Assembly: GCA_003993805.1 (NCBI GenBank)
Contig: RSEF01000027.1
Location: 1,596,880-1,660,879 of the forward strand
Origin: Himantopus leucocephalus
Lineage: Eukaryota; Chordata; Aves; Charadriiformes; Recurvirostridae
Reading direction: 5' to 3'
DNA: 64,000 nt
The position numbers were made by a program, and so were the translations under genes. Below the pieces are notes generated by a model. It worked only from the letters and a program-made list of their open reading frames with translations, searched no databases and was not told where the DNA came from. This document shows, piece by piece, positions 50,270-64,000 of the stretch (its first letter is position 1; each line of letters starts with the position of its first letter).

Positions 50270-51641
50270 TAGGAAGGCGAAGACAACGGTCCATTTATTT
50301 AAAAAAAAAGAAAAAAAAAAGTTCTGTTCAACCTGTGATGCTGAAGAGTAATTAAAGTGATGCCATCTGCACCATGCATCCTTAGATGCATCCTTACCTT
50401 CTCAGGTTTGCAGCTGATCAGATGTCAAGTTTCAGGACAAGCCTCCTGAAACACAGGTGTTGAAATGCTTTTTGAAAGTTTTTTTTTTTCCTAGTTCCTG
50501 CTCTGATACTGGTTCCTTTTGTGGTTTTATCTTCCCTGTACTTCAGACGGCTTTTGATAATAACCTGCCTTGTGGAGGAGGATGTGAATTATTAGTAAAT
50601 CTTAGGAAATCATTACGAAGATGGATGATGAAATTAAAATGTAAAGTTGTGTTAAATATTTGTATTGTAGTCATATCCTCCCCGAGGTTGCGTGTCAGGT
50701 CCCCCCGATAGACAAACAGACACAGCAGCACAGTCCATATTGCCAAGAGCAGTCAGTCACCTTGATCTGAACAAGAGGAAATAGTTTATACAAGGATTAG
50801 CTTCAAGCAGACAACCCCTTCTATTTAAGCTAATAGAACTATGCACATGTTTTAAGTTAACTTTAACAATTTTGTTGTATCAGAGACCTGTCCAGGGTGG
50901 GTATGACAGACTGCAGAGGTGGGGTGTCAAAGCAGGTGTCTTTTACGAGAGCGCTGAGGTGTGTGCTGCAGAGGTGGGATCCCGGCGAGGTGTGGAGTTG
51001 CACACCCACGGATCGAGGTGTGCAACATAGCGCCATGTTCAAAGCAGCAGAATAAAGCCGAGATGAAATCACAGCGGAACACATTGATTTGCTGGTCTTG
51101 AACTGTATTGTGGATTTCCTTCTGTTTTGTGGATCTTCTCAACGCTGGCAGCTGCAGAGGAGGAAAGAATGTGGCATGTAATCCGCAGTGGTTGCAACCT
51201 GCCAGTGTCTTGTTTTGAGCCAGCTCCTAAACATCCACTAGCAAGTTGATTGCCTGTGTTTTACGACCTCCTTTCACATGGAGTAACCCATTCTTTCTCA
51301 TTTCACATCCAATCCATGAGTGCATAGGATCTTGAAAACCACCGCGGCCTATATGTCAGCCTCTCAAGTTATTAAGCATGTGATGTTCCAAGAAGATAAG
51401 TTAACGACCTGTTGTGGTGGTGATTCTTTCTGTCCTCTGAATGAGGAAAACGAGCAGCGAGGACTTATTTGATATGTTTGGTGTTGCAGAGAGATTGTAA
51501 CTTCCTGTCTCTAGTAAACTTCTTGTAATGTATTTCGGAAGACAGCATGGAGAAGCATACAGAGGATGTACTGCAGTTTGGATTGCTAGGCGTTATTTGT
51601 CAAGGAGGTCAGAGGTAGTCTGTGAAGTACCAGATTTGATG

Positions 51642-51975
51642 TTCACGGAATCACGGAATTTTCAGAGGTGGAAGGGACCTCTAGAGACCATCTAGTCCAA
51701 CTCCCCTGCTAAAGCAGGATTGCCTAGAGCACATTACTCAGGACTGCATCCAGGCGGGTCTTGAAAATCTCCAGAGGAGGGGACTCCACGACCTCCCTGG
51801 GCAGCCTGTTCCAGTGCTCTGTCACCCGAACCGGAAAGAAGTTTTTCCTAGTGTTTGAATAGAACTTCCTATGTTCCAACTTGTGCCCATTGCTCCTCGT
51901 CCTGTCACTGGGAACCACTGAAAAGAGTCTGTTGCGTCCATCTTTTCTGGTTTGCTGGCTCTGGTGCTGATCACT
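51642..51975 (-). mobile_element. CR1 LINE, 5'-truncated 3' end
   Basis: On the minus strand the element encodes the end of CR1 ORF2: NRLFSVVPSDRTRSNGHKL and WNRLPREVVESPPLEIF, then a stop at 51724-51726. It is followed by a short 3' UTR and the octamer tail (ATTCCGTG twice, ending at 51642). About 80 residues of reading frame are unbroken, so the copy is fairly recent. Only the last few hundred bases remain, as is usual for CR1. The 5' boundary is approximate. It lies near an A-run at 51992-52003. This element is the main evidence that the genome is avian. Confidence 0.93.
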
Positions 51976-54900
51976 GCTTTTAACTGGGGTTAAAAAAAAA
52001 AAGGAAAAGCAAACCAAACCTAAGGCATCTGTTTAATTTTCAAGGGCAAACCCCATCCTAACCTTGGCTGTAGAATTCGTACATCTCAAAGCCTGAGATT
52101 AATTTGTGCACATACTTCTTGAAAGAGATGCAGACATTATTTTTGGTTGCACAGTTTTATTGGGTTTGGTTTTTTAACAGCGTGTCAGAATTCATTTGGT
52201 CACAGCAAGACAAGTTCCTAGATGATTTAAGTTGGCATCACTCCACTGTCCTGAAATGGGCAGTACTAACTTGTTACACCAACTGTAGATGTGGCCCTTC
52301 ATATCTTGTATCAGTTTTCTTTTAAATAACAATCACACCTGCCCACAGTGATATTTAACGTTACTCAATCCTTGCAAAAATGACAAACTTAACATCAACA
52401 CTAAATTGACTATGATTAGTCACATATGTCAGCATTAACAAATGATGACACCTAAAAATGCCCTGTGTGATTTTTATTTCAAATTTTCTGTTATGTTGGG
52501 CTGTGCATTTACTATTCCCCCAGGAATGCTCATTGTCAGGGGAAGTAATTTCACATCCCACCTATTTAGCAAATAGATTGTGAAAGCTGATCTTTGTTGT
52601 TTTGAGAGAATAGATTTTATCACCTTAAAAATAACTGACCATCCTTATTTTAATCAGGTGCATGTCTCAGCCTTCACTGAAGCAGACCAGATTCTAAATC
52701 TTCATACTTTATACAATTTCAATCCAGTCTGTTGTCAGCTGTAACTGGTTCTTTTCATTTTTTGTAGTAAATGTCAGGTGAGGAACTGACAGTTCTGAAG
52801 GTAACAATTTCCCATTTATCCACAGTCTGTGTAATACATGAGTGGATACTTACTGCCTGTGAATGACCATTGCTGTCAGTCCAATTTAAAATCTGTTCTT
52901 TTCTGTACATCTTGAGGGATTCTGTCTGTATAATTTATCTGTAGATTATAAAGGATAGAGTGGCAGTGAATTAACGTCTACATTCAATTTATTAGTTGTA
53001 TTTTAAATATTTGATCGCAGTAAGGCTAAAGATTCAATACCAAGGTGATACAGTATGAATATGCACTACAAATGACTGCAGTATTTGAAATGGATCAGAT
53101 GGGGGAAAAAAAGATCCTTACATTTGTGAGAAAATTATAGCTACACTTATACTGCATTTCGAGCCTAAATACCGTGCATTGTTGACAATCTAGGAAAGGA
53201 ATATAAGCCTCCAGATAAGAAAAAGAAGCGAAAGATCAAGATCACCTCCTTGGTAAACATCTGCACTAGCTGGGGTGAGGCATGAACAGAAGGGCAGAAG
53301 TGCTGCCCGTGGGACAGACACTGCGGGCTGTGGGCTTGGTGGCAGAGGACCTGCGCTTGCCGGTGTGCCTCCTGGGGCGTCCCTTCCTTCCCTGCGCGGC
53401 GCCGTGTGCCGTGTACTGGAGGATGAGATGGCACATAACTAAGCTGTTACAGCACTGAAGAGACAACTTGTCGTGTTTTAAACTCTTGAGCTGCATTCAG
53501 CTCTCGTTCACAGAATGAAGCTTTTAATACTCGATTCCCTTTCTTGTACCCTTTTCTGCACACACGTGAAGAAACAAAGCTGAAATAAGGGTGTGAAAAG
53601 GCATCCTGTATAAAGCAGGTCATGCCTTTATTTACTGTAGTACTTTCACTCTGTTTATGCAATGAGCTTATATTTGTATGCAGACATCTGCAATGCTGTG
53701 TTCTTTGTCATTCCTCTGCCTGTATTCCCATTGAATAGTAAGAACTAGATTTCAAAATATAGGCCAAACATCTGGTAAAATCAGGACTCTATGAGTTTAT
53801 TTTAAAATATTTGTTCATGAGTCTCATGGATTTGCCAGGTGGTGATCACTGTTGAAAATCTTTCCCTAATTTATTATGTAAATTATGCCATTAGGTTAAA
53901 TGGATCCGCTTGTAAGTTAGCATGCTCCCCAGTATGAGTTACGCTGGGAGAATCCATCCTGGTAAGACATTGACTAAATTATATCTCCATTCTCTGCTCT
54001 TTTTATGTGATGGTCATCCCCCTGTGAGTCACCTGAATGTATTCCAGGTTATGTGGGAATCTCTTCATGGCAAAATGTTGATTTAATGAATTTTGAGGAA
54101 GAGAAACGCAACATCAAAAGCCAAGACACACAGGGAATAAGTGACTGAAAATGAGTGTGCTTCATCTAAGGAAAAAAAAAAAAAAGAACCAGGACAAATA
54201 TTTATCTACTGTTTTGTTAAAGGATTCATTTTCTTCTCAGACATGAAGAAATCGGTGTAAGACAAACATGCTAGCTGCTGCTATCTGTGTTAGCTCCTTT
54301 TTGTGCTCAGTGTGTCAAGGAAAGAAAAAAAAGATTTATGACTCATTGTTTTCCAAGGATGCTGATTCCTCTGCAGATATTTACAGGTTGTTTTTGAGGA
54401 AAACTTACAGTTTACAGACTGCCCACTGAACTTCCATTTTTATTGCAGGGTCATATTATTACTGCATAATTCATCATATAATCACATAGGTTCTGCATTT
54501 AATGCTCGATTAAGGAAAAAGTGCATTAGCTACTCTTATATTATTATGTCTTTTACAATAGATCTTCAGGATAATGTAGAGATACAACCTGTGTCTCTGT
54601 ACGTTGGTAAGGTTGGTTCTTCAACCCCACTGCGCGGTTCAGACTGGAAGGTGTTGATGTCTGCTTGTGTAAGCAGTCTTCTCTTTCCATTCCAGAAACA
54701 TGGCTGTTGGTCTAGAAGAGCTCTAGAGTCTCCTTTGGAGTAGGAACCTGACGTTTTATACTGAAATAGCCTAAAACCAGCCTCAGGGTCATACTGTCAC
54801 TTTAAAAGTTAACACATCAAAGATTTAACACCTGGTAAGTACTGCAAGTGTTACTTTCAAAACTGAAAGTTATTTTCATTTGGAAAGTGTTCCAAAGCTT

Positions 54901-57900
54901 GACAGTGTTTCCCACACATTCATACTGTCTTCCAACTGGAAAAATTTGGAAAATAGTAGTGAAGTGTGTGTGTATGTCCGGAGGGAAAGCTCACTCTACA
55001 AAAGACCGAAAACATGTTTGGAAGCAACCTTTTTCCAAGTACAGTTGAAATTAAAGGAAATCTTACTTTTCTATTAAAAATATTTTTGTCAAAAATTTCT
55101 GACCTCTTTGAATTCTCCCACCAATGATGAAGCATGGAGGAAAGAAAAAGAATTTGCTTTCCCTATTTCCTCCAAACAACAAACCAAAAGACTATAGGAA
55201 ATGACATTAAAACAATGAAACTGGTGTTAGAATTGCAAAGCCAAGGATTTAAGCAATAGGAAATGAGGGAATCGAGGCTCCTATTTGTTTTTTATTCATC
55301 ACTTATGCCTGAGCTGTCTTTGCCATGGGCCCCATTTTCTTTTGCATCGCCTATTTGGGTTGTTAACAACGCCAGGGCAAAGTATGCATAAAACACATAA
55401 TCATTACTTCTTTAGAGATACTCTAAGTTGACTGCACAAGAATAAGGAACTGCATAAAGCCGAGGGAACAATGCACTGGACTCATGTCTTCCAGCTGTTA
55501 TCTTTTCATTATGCTTTTAACTTGTTTGCCTGCAGTTGTGTGTTTACACTGTGCTGTCAAAAGCCCCAGCAGTGGAGCTGCGATATTTTCAATGGAGCCG
55601 TGGCAGACGTAGCTAAATTACTGGTGTAAAGAACCTTTGGCTTTTTTACAGTACTGAATAGATTTGCCATGAACACTTAGCAAAAACAGCATCTGGAAGG
55701 CCAGTTGGAAGCAAGGAAAAAGGGGAGGACCTTTACTGCATGTGAATAAAGTTGTTAGCTGAAAGGCAAAAATCTCTTTAGATTGGCAGCTCCTACCCTC
55801 AACAACTGTCCCAACAGCTCAGACACACGCATCAGCTCAGCGCTCCGTTCCAGAAACCACGATTCTTAGTCCTGTTGTTGCTGATGAGGGTAATGTATGG
55901 CTCACAGTAATGGCAAGTGGAGCTCTTGAATATTCCCCAGAAGGTTTAGCATTTGTTTTCTAAATAGAGAGAAAAAACAAAAGGGAATGCTGCTAAAATT
56001 ATCCCTTGTATTATAAACAAATGCAAACGGCTGTGGGAGCTCTGGCTGGCTTTGGTGGCCGGTCCTAGCTTCAAAAGCGGTTTAATTTACCCTGCTCTCA
56101 CCTATAGGTGTCACTGCCGGGAATTAAACAAACTATAGGAAATGTCAACGGCAACTGAATAAACAAGCTGCGTTGAAATAGCGTTGGCTGAATAAATTAC
56201 TGGTTTAATGGTATCCACTGGAGAATGGTTTTGTCAATACCAGTAATACTCCAGTATTGTAAATAAGGAGAGTTTGGGACTGTATTATCAGCATTTGTCA
56301 GATTATGGATTTTTCCTGTATTGAAAGGGAATATAACAGAGCCAGTATTGATGCAGGACAATTAAAGCATGGTGTGCATGGCTAGGAGGCACGTGATGAG
56401 GAGCGGGTTGCACGGTGTTGCCTTTATTGTGTGGCAAAGGCAGAGGCTACGTTGGGAAGATCTAGTGCCTAACCATGGCCCATGTAATCTCTGTCCCTCC
56501 TCCAGGAAAATTGCCTCTGGGTTTTTATGGCTGGCTGGAAATGTGTGCTTGAGAACTTAGGAGAAATGTCCCTAATTTTTGAAGCTTGCCTGTAGGGAAA
56601 GAAATTGGCATTCATTTTATTTAGCCATTATTAAGCCTATTTATAGGATGGCCATTCAAGTACCCCTACCTGGTATACAGTAGACGCTCTGAAAGCTAAT
56701 TAACTAAGTAACTAGAGCAAATCCACTATTAGGTATGCAGGGAAGGTAACGCTGACAGAGACCAACAACAGGGGTGAACAATTAAGCAGATGGACAGTTC
56801 TGCAAATGACTCGGGAATTTACAGTGGGAAATGTCTTTCGAAGGCAGGGGAGTTTTGCCGTTTCTTTGAATGGAGCCAGGATTTCACCTTGAGCTGTTGA
56901 GGCCAACAGGGACCGTGGGTGTATCTAGTGGGACCTCTTGAAAAACCTGTGTGCTGCAGGGTAGAACTGCTTACCTGGGATGCAAAACCCCTGGAGAAAA
57001 GAGTCCACAGAATGCAGAAGCAGGAAGATTGGGCTAAGGTGGTCTCTGATTGGGGTCATCCGACCCTTTTTCTTGTGTGTTTTTTCTTGTTCTTGTCTGA
57101 AGGTGAGGAAGAGGTTATGCTGTGCCCTCGGTCTAATATAGCTGAAGCTACATAAGCTGCGAGAAAGGTTAATTTGAACATAATCATTCTTGTCTGTACT
57201 GTGATACAAATGGTTTTTAAAGCTTAAGCGCTTATTTTTAGGATTGACAATACACAGCTCTCTTTATTGGCCCACAAAGAAAAGTAGAAATAGATGGATG
57301 GGGATTGTGCAGATGTATGTGAATAATTCTTGGCAAAACCTGTTATATATTCCTCAAATGCTAAATCTTAAGACATTTCACTCTTTCTCTTATTTCTAGT
57401 TACACGTTTTGCTGCACTTAATTTTTTTTTATATGAGATCATTCTCAAATATTGCTGTTTGTAAATGGTTTTCCTGGTGCTGGGCTTTTTTTTTTCCCCC
57501 TTAAATCTTCTAGAGTGTCATAAATATTATTTCTATAGTTGAACATCAAATGGGTTACTAGAATTAACAGTGTCTGTGTCCTCAGTCATTTGCTGCTGTT
57601 GTGCTACATCCTTACGGGTGGGCTGTGCAAAGCATGGTTGAAGAATGTTTTCCTCTTCGACTTGCTCAGATATGTTTCTGTTCATATACACAGGTTTCAT
57701 AGCTGAAACTTGCAGCATGTTTTGAAGGCAGCCAAGAAAGAACTTTAATGGCTCTTCTGGAAGTTGTTCAAAAACCACTCCCATTGACTGCATCGGACAT
57801 TGTATAAGGCCCCGAAAGAAATTTCCAGGGAGGTATAAGGTAAGGGATAACAATTTGAATACTATAGGCTTGTATGAAGAATGCTTTTGGAAGGTGACAT

Positions 57901-60676
57901 TAAAACTTCCAAGTGTATCTTTTTGCCATACAAAAAATTTATCTAAATGTTAAACTCCCTGAGCCAGGCACCCTTCTTCTTTTCTGTGTTAGTTTGGGCC
58001 CAGCACGTACCGTACCCTGCTCTGTGGGTTTCCAGAAATTCTGATACCCAGCCATTAATTTAGATAGTCCCTTTTCCCCAAGGTGTAAGAATTATCTGCC
58101 TTATGCTCAAAGGAGTAATTGAAAAAATATTTTAAACTCCAGCAAAAATTGGCCGTGCTTCCCTCTCGGCCTTCCTTCTCTCTCCCATAAATCCAGCTTG
58201 GGTTCCCTGGACCTCCTGCCAGGGTCTTACTGTCCTCCTCCAACAAAGAAAAATCATCCTGCTGCCTTGACAAATGACTGTTTCCCATCAGAGTCGTGTG
58301 GACTCTGAGGTATTTTTTTACATTTGCTTACTTTTCCTATTCTAATAAATTCAGCCTTGATCAAATCATCTCACCAAGCTACAAGGAGTCTCTATTTATT
58401 ACCCATATGTAAGGAACAAATCACAAAACAGAGATAACGCTCCACGAGGGTATATTGAAATCACGGTTTATTCTCTATAAGAATATTGTAGTGCTTGCTC
58501 AAATCTGAATTCTTAAGCACTATTTCAGGCTTCTTCCTTTCGGGACTACCTTAACTTTAAGTTCTTGAATGCTTTGATTTTGGGATTATTTTTTTTTCCT
58601 CTCAAGTTAATTGTTCTCACCTTTGATTTAACTTTTAATCTTCCACACCCAAACTTTTTCAGGACACAAATCCTGAAGCTGTTGATCCAAAATCTGGACT
58701 ACAAGGTTACTTTTGCCTTCTAGGTCACACTCTTTTGCAGGTTTATTAACAATAGGACCTGAGGAACACTTAGAATCAATCATTAACTCAATATTGGAAT
58801 GTGAGCCGCCTCTCCTGGAAATTATTGTCTGAGGGTAGACAGCCTAAGAGGATAGAGACAGACTTCAAGTACTGTCCATAGAAGAGCATTAGTGTTACAG
58901 TGGGGTTATACTCTCAGATCTCTGAACGTAAAAACATGTCATGACCAATTCAGAGTGACCTTTATCAGCCACCAGTCCTGCTGCTCTGGAGTAACAGGAG
59001 TCCTCAGTGTTTCCTGAACACGGGTAGTTTATAAATTTGCTGTTTGACCTTGCCTCGCTCTTGCCTTTCCCCTTGTTCCAGACTCCACCCTCGAGCTGAC
59101 CGTATTCTTCTAGTGTTCTTTGGTTTGGTACAGTCAATACTCACTGTGCATCCTGATCATGGGTGCTGGTAGGAACAAATCGGACAGATCACCTCTCCTT
59201 GATACCAGTGGCCTGGCGGCTGTTTCTTGTTCAACAGAAGAGTGCGAATGAATGATCTCCGTCTCCTGTAAAAGTCAGCATAATTCGGAGTGTGGGCAAA
59301 GTGAATCTACAGGAAAAACAGGCTGTTTTTTTACCATCTTTCTCCTGATTCTGACTGGAATAAACTAGTCAGGGGTGTTTCTTGTCTGTCTGAGCTCCTG
59401 ATGAAGAAATGACGTTTATTCTCTCTTCGCACATTGATTGCCTAGTCAAGGGAAGTGTCTTTATTCTACAAGTCTCAAAGAAAAGAGGTTATCTTTTCAT
59501 TTTGTATACAAGGATGTTCCTTGGTGGAAGAGGAATTGTTCCCTTGGATTATTTTCATCTCTGTGTGCTTAAAACTCACTTTTACCATGTCTCGTGCTCT
59601 GCCTAACTTTGTTGCCTCTGTGCTATGCCCTGTTGGTTCCTCATGTCCTTTACTGTGATTCTCAGTATTCAAGTCCTATTTGAAAAATACCTCTTAAATT
59701 TGAGGCCAGAATGCTGTGGGAGGAGCATTTTTGCATCTCTGGGAGAAGTGTCCTAGTGTCATATGGGCTTTAAAATCAAAGCAAACTCTTAATAATACTG
59801 TGTGCATGCGGTCTGTCTTTATAAACCTGTAGAGTGTATGTATGTTAGTCCTACCTTACAGATCTCTATACCCTCCTGCTCTTCTACCTACGTTCTCAAG
59901 ATTTGTTCTTACCTCTGGGGGGAAAAAAAATCTACGTACTGTGTTGGCATTAGCTGAAAAGGTAAATACCGAGCAGTTCTGAAAATGTTGGTTTCTCCTC
60001 TGTATCTGTGTTGTTGCTATCGTTTGGGCTGTACTGCCTCCACTAGCTAATTCTTTCTTTCTTAAGGCTTTCTCCTTAGAAGATTTAAGTCTGTCCCCTA
60101 AATCTGCTTCTAAAATCTTTCTTAAATAGGAAGAATTATTCAACAGTACAAATTTATAAAAGAAAGAAATGAATTGAGGCAAGAGGTTGACTGATGTTTC
60201 TTGTGGAGGGCTGTTCTTGTTGAGTTTGATATTTGCACCAAAAGAAGAGGTGGAAAAAATACGATGACCTTCTGCTATGGTGAGTGAGTATAGAAACATT
60301 TTTAATTGCAAATTGGAGTGGATACAAACAGCAACTCCACTTGCAGAGCCTCCTCGAGGGAAGCAGTTTGCAGTATGCCCTTTCGCAGGAGAGGAGAAAA
60401 CCTGGCTGGCATTAATTCACTCTTTCTGGACAGATCAGCCAATCTCTTTCCTTTAGCTTATGATGATATCTTTGGACAAAGGCACTTATGCCACCGTGCA
60501 CTGAAGGCATTGTAAAGGGTATTGCATTACCATATTGTCATGAGTTTAAGGGAGTTTTATTGCAGCAGAGAGATTATTAGGAAGTTCCTAGAAAAAAACC
60601 TGGCTTCAGCTGTATCAGGTCCAACTGATGTGATAGTGGGTGGCCCCACGGCTGTGGCTGCGGTAAGAGCTATCGA
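51976..60676. other. non-coding stretch
   Basis: No exon recognised. Minus-strand open frames occur at 57533-57950 and 59856-60350 (about 137 and 165 codons). They have no recognised family and are near the length expected by chance in this much AT-rich sequence. Remainder is plain intronic or intergenic sequence. Confidence 0.45.
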
Positions 60677-60716
60677 NNNNNNNNNNNNNNNNNNNNNNNN
60701 NNNNNNNNNNNNNNNN
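60677..60716. other. assembly gap (40 N)
   Basis: Forty unresolved bases followed directly by a G18 run and a pyrimidine-rich tract to about 60802. The true gap size is unknown. Confidence 0.99.
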
Positions 60717-60802
60717 GGGGGGGGGGGGGGGGGGTTGCCACTTTTTTTTCTTTTTCTTTTGCCATCCTCTTTTTTCCCCCCTTTTTTTCCTTTTCCCCCT
60801 TC
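60717..60802. repeat. poly-G then polypyrimidine low-complexity tract
   Basis: G18 next to the gap, then long T and C runs. It is likely the reason the assembly breaks here. Confidence 0.9.
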
Positions 60803-63800
60803 AAACTACCATCCTGGCTCTGCCAGAGTACTTACTCTCAAATGCCTTCAGAACATCCAGTGTAGCAACACTTGTCATAGGTAGTGTGATCATCCTTGAT
60901 CACAGCACTGTGTTGGAGCTATGTGGTTTTGGGTTTTTTTTCTTTGATGTGCTTGAAAATGGCATGCAGATTACTGGTGAATCACTCTTTTTTTTTTTTT
61001 TTTTTTTTTNTTTTATAACATGAATAAAGTAGTGACTTCAGTTCCTCACAACACACAAGCATTTGTTAATGCTTAAGTTTCCTGAAAACCTTATTTCATT
61101 AGACAGGGTCTCCTCACACTCTATACCCATTCTGATTAGAGCAGTGATTTTTTAATTCTTTATAAAGACTCCAAAAATGTTCCAGTGGTGGTGCTGGTCC
61201 CTTGAGAAATGCCATGTAAGTAGACTGCTGTGTGGACCCATCCATAGAAGCTGGTGCCTGTTATGGGGTTGCCAAATCCACTAGCCCGATAGTCGAGGCT
61301 GCTGCAGCTCCCTTTTTGCAGGTGCAGCCAGTAGCACTGGGAGGAGCGGGTCTGTGTGCTCTGTTTCTCTGGTTAGATCACTGGAGGGGTCCTCTGCCTT
61401 TGTGCTCCTTTCTTTGCGTGGAGGTGAGCATTTTATCACATAACCTGATGCTGCCCACGTAGATATGCAGAGCTTGTCCATGTAAAAGCACTTGCTTAGT
61501 TATCTTCTGCAATACCTAGACGTCCGTGGTCACGAGGATGACAATAAATGGTCGTGGGTTGAAAATCCCGGACTCAGTTGTGTTGCCAGAAAGAGTTACT
61601 AACCATTGGCCTTTCTCAGTGGTACAAGTCATGCTATAACCTCTAACAGTTCTTGCCGCCTCTCTGCTTAGATTTATCTGATTACTTATTTAAAAGGCTT
61701 TGTGAAGAAGAGTCAGGAGCTATATGTATCATTGCACATGTACCTAAATATTTCAATGTAAGAGTGTTGTGGAGGTTAGAGTACTGATAGCAGCACCAAG
61801 TGCCCAAAGCCGACCAAATGTTTTTTGTACTTTTCTTGCTGTGCTTTGCTTGAGTAATCAGGACAATTCTCTGTTAGGCATGAAATGAAAGTAAATGATT
61901 AGAATAAAGATGTGCTGAGCTACTTGACAAGACTTGAGTACAGGGTACAGAATCTGTGGGTGTTTGGCACAGCCCCAGCACTGCAGATATTTTAGCTCTT
62001 GCTTATTTTTGATTCTCTTCAAATATGACTTACCTTAAAAAAATTAACTGCAAAGTATCTGATGTTACACAACAGATATTCATAATGGAAAAAACGGCAT
62101 GACAAAGCTATAGGCGCGAGTTGTAGGGCTCAAGTGGTGTTCTGAATTATCTGGGCTTCAGCTCATTCTGGAGCACTCGGGCAATAATTGGTCGCATAGA
62201 GAGTGGTTTGTTCCATCAAATTACCCTCTTCCAGAGGAGAAACCTACAGAAAGGCTTCAGAGAGGCACGATCCACACAGCCGCACTGTCGTTGGTTCCGT
62301 TCACTTACAGTCCTTTGTAGATTTCAACAGCAACTAGGATGGGATGCTGAGGAAAGCAGTAATACTCCCAGAAGGATTTACACATGGAAATCCGTCCTAG
62401 GGACAAAGCAGCAGAGCACCTCTAGTACATCTCTTCCAGTTCCGTACCCAGCCCCCAAACGCCCTTTGCTCAGGATCCCTATGAGGTGACATGGTGGTGT
62501 AGAAACTGCGTTCTGTATTTTTTTGCATCCTGAGGGATAGATTTACTTAAGGTGAACATTTCACTCGCTCGCTTTGCTTCTGGCTAAAATAGTACTGAAA
62601 GGGACCAACAGCTGTGGCAGAGAGCCCTTCCCATCCTGCCCATCCCAGGATGCATTTTAATGAAGATAATTTGGAGATATTCCTGGGATCCTTTGCCAGG
62701 AGCATGCACGCAGCGAGTCCGGTGGTAGCAGAAGCAATCTGTAGCTCTCCGGGGTTGCCTAGTTAACTTGTGAGTCTATTACCAAACTTTGTTTCTCAGT
62801 TGCGGGTCTGGGCTGCAGGCATCGCGTCTGGCCCAAGGGGAAGAAATGATTCTCTCATGTGTGGGCTGCTGTTACGTATCAGTGCAAAAACAAGAGATGA
62901 GAAAGAGGCAAGGGTTGGGGTAATCACTGCTAGCAGGCAGCTGGGATCAACTGAAGTAAGGAAACCGTTAAAAAGGAATTGCAGCATCAAAGCCTCGTTT
63001 TTCACTTTGTAAATTCAGCTCAAGTATGTCTACAGTGTCATTTATCCTGAAGATTTGGATTCCTGTGCCGCATCACAGAGTGCTAACATCTCTAGCAGAG
63101 GGATCTGTCACTGAACTGCGGGCATCTCTAGGGTGTAAAACAACAACAGCTTGATGGCACACAACAGCGGTTCAGGAAAGCGTAAGAAAGAAGTTTCGGT
63201 AAAATAACAGAGCAGTTGGGAATGACTGTAGGAAGGGTGTACAAACAGAGCACAGCATAATAGGCCAAGCAAGCTGCATCTTGATCATGTTCTTGCCTTT
63301 AAGATACACGATTCTGGAAAAAAAATTGGCACTAAGTGTTATCAGTACTGCACTGGGGTGAACACACAAGCTTTGCAGATCTGTGTAGCTATCACCTGAT
63401 GACAGGAAGCTGCCAAGTGAGAAGTGCAGTAATGGTTACAGTAGACACTGAAGAGGAACAGTGAAAATGATGAGCATTTTCATGAAAGGAAAGACCCACA
63501 CCCCCTTTCATAATAAGAAAATCTCCTGAGGATAGCCCACACATGTTTCGGGGGCAGCTGCTTCGCTGATTATTGCAAGCCAAAATGTTATATCGGTACA
63601 CACCTACTTAACAATACCAGTTGGGTTACTGAAGAGAAGGTTACATTTTGGTTCACGTACCTTTTGAAAAGTGGAATAAACAACTATCTTTATTCCCTTG
63701 GGGGAAAAATAAAGTGCAAATTCTGCCAGCTGGTTTGTAATATGAGGGTGCTTTACGCGGTGTATTTTCACAGCTGTCTTATCAGTTTCCTAAAATGAAT

Positions 63801-64000
63801 CGGGGTGGAGCAAACAGTTTAGGAATGTCATGAAAAAAGGATTTGGAGCTTTGGTGTGGTTCATGATAATGATGCCCTCTTGGGATAGTGTATCAGAGTT
63901 GGGAGATCCTGCTAGATATAGTAATAATGCTTTTAAAATATTCTCACACAAAATTCAGTAACTATTGTGTCTAAACTCTGAATGGAGGCATCTTCTTCAC
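60803..64000. other. non-coding stretch to window end
   Basis: Contains a poly-T run with one N (about 60988-61014, N at 61010). No coding exon, RNA gene or transposon recognised. Confidence 0.5.

Larger units (their letters stand above)
38961..51641. other. non-coding stretch right of the CpG island
   Basis: No exon recognised on either strand. If the island is the TANC2 promoter, this is its first intron. Small repeats, RFX-like motifs and possible old repeat tails are listed separately. Poly-T at 39667-39683 and poly-C near 43551-43562 are simple sequence. Confidence 0.5.

Noticed and set aside
49946..50272. 108-codon plus-strand frame spanning the X-box pair
   Set aside because: Uses no recognised family and ends in hydrophobic, codon-neutral text; the DNA motifs explain the region better.
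51724..52017. 97-codon minus-strand frame as a host gene
   Set aside because: It is the C-terminus of CR1 ORF2, a transposon.
39000..64000. TANC2 coding exons
   Set aside because: No stretch resembling the TANC2 N-terminus was found; only gene order suggests TANC2.
1..64000. tRNA, rRNA, CRISPR arrays, bacterial operons or intact retroviruses
   Set aside because: None seen; the layout is ordinary vertebrate intronic and intergenic DNA.

Overview
The window looks like avian chromosomal DNA: intron-rich, about 60% AT, one CpG island, no dense gene array. Two CR1 LINE fragments support a bird. A young 5'-truncated copy at about 51642-51975 (minus) ends in the ATTCCGTG octamer tail; a much older copy lies at about 36872-37210 (plus). 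A 40-N gap and three single Ns inside homopolymers mark it as a draft assembly.

The only gene identified by homology is MARCHF10 (MARCH10), a RING-CH E3 ubiquitin ligase, on the minus strand. Eight candidate exons run from 33245 down to about 2188. The first seven fit the family in order, alignment and intron phase: 33140-33245, 30481-30594, 21673-21851, 16593-17907, 14104-14270, 11943-12052 and 7927-8033. The eighth (2188-2318) is tentative.

The main result is that this MARCHF10 appears broken throughout. The start codon position reads GTG with no in-frame ATG. The exon 2 donor is TT instead of GT. Exon 3 is frameshifted at an A8 run. The large exon has an in-frame TAA and a pair of compensating frameshifts, and ends in a GC donor. 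A zinc-binding cysteine of the RING-CH domain is arginine. The transmembrane exon has two stops and an apparent 4-bp deletion. Some lesions could be assembly errors (A8), but most are substitutions or lie outside homopolymers. The best reading is a unitary pseudogene at its original locus, with introns retained.

To the right, a CpG island (about 38100-38960) holds a perfect palindromic RFX X-box. From the mammalian gene order recalled (MRC2 - MARCHF10 - TANC2), the island may be the promoter of a rightward gene such as TANC2, and 39-64 kb could be its first intron. No TANC2 coding exon was found, so this is inference. Two further X-box motifs lie about 85 bp apart near 50 kb. The rest is non-coding sequence with low-complexity tracts, small tandem duplications and short perfect inverted repeats. 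Exon homology was judged against family sequences recalled from memory, not by alignment software.
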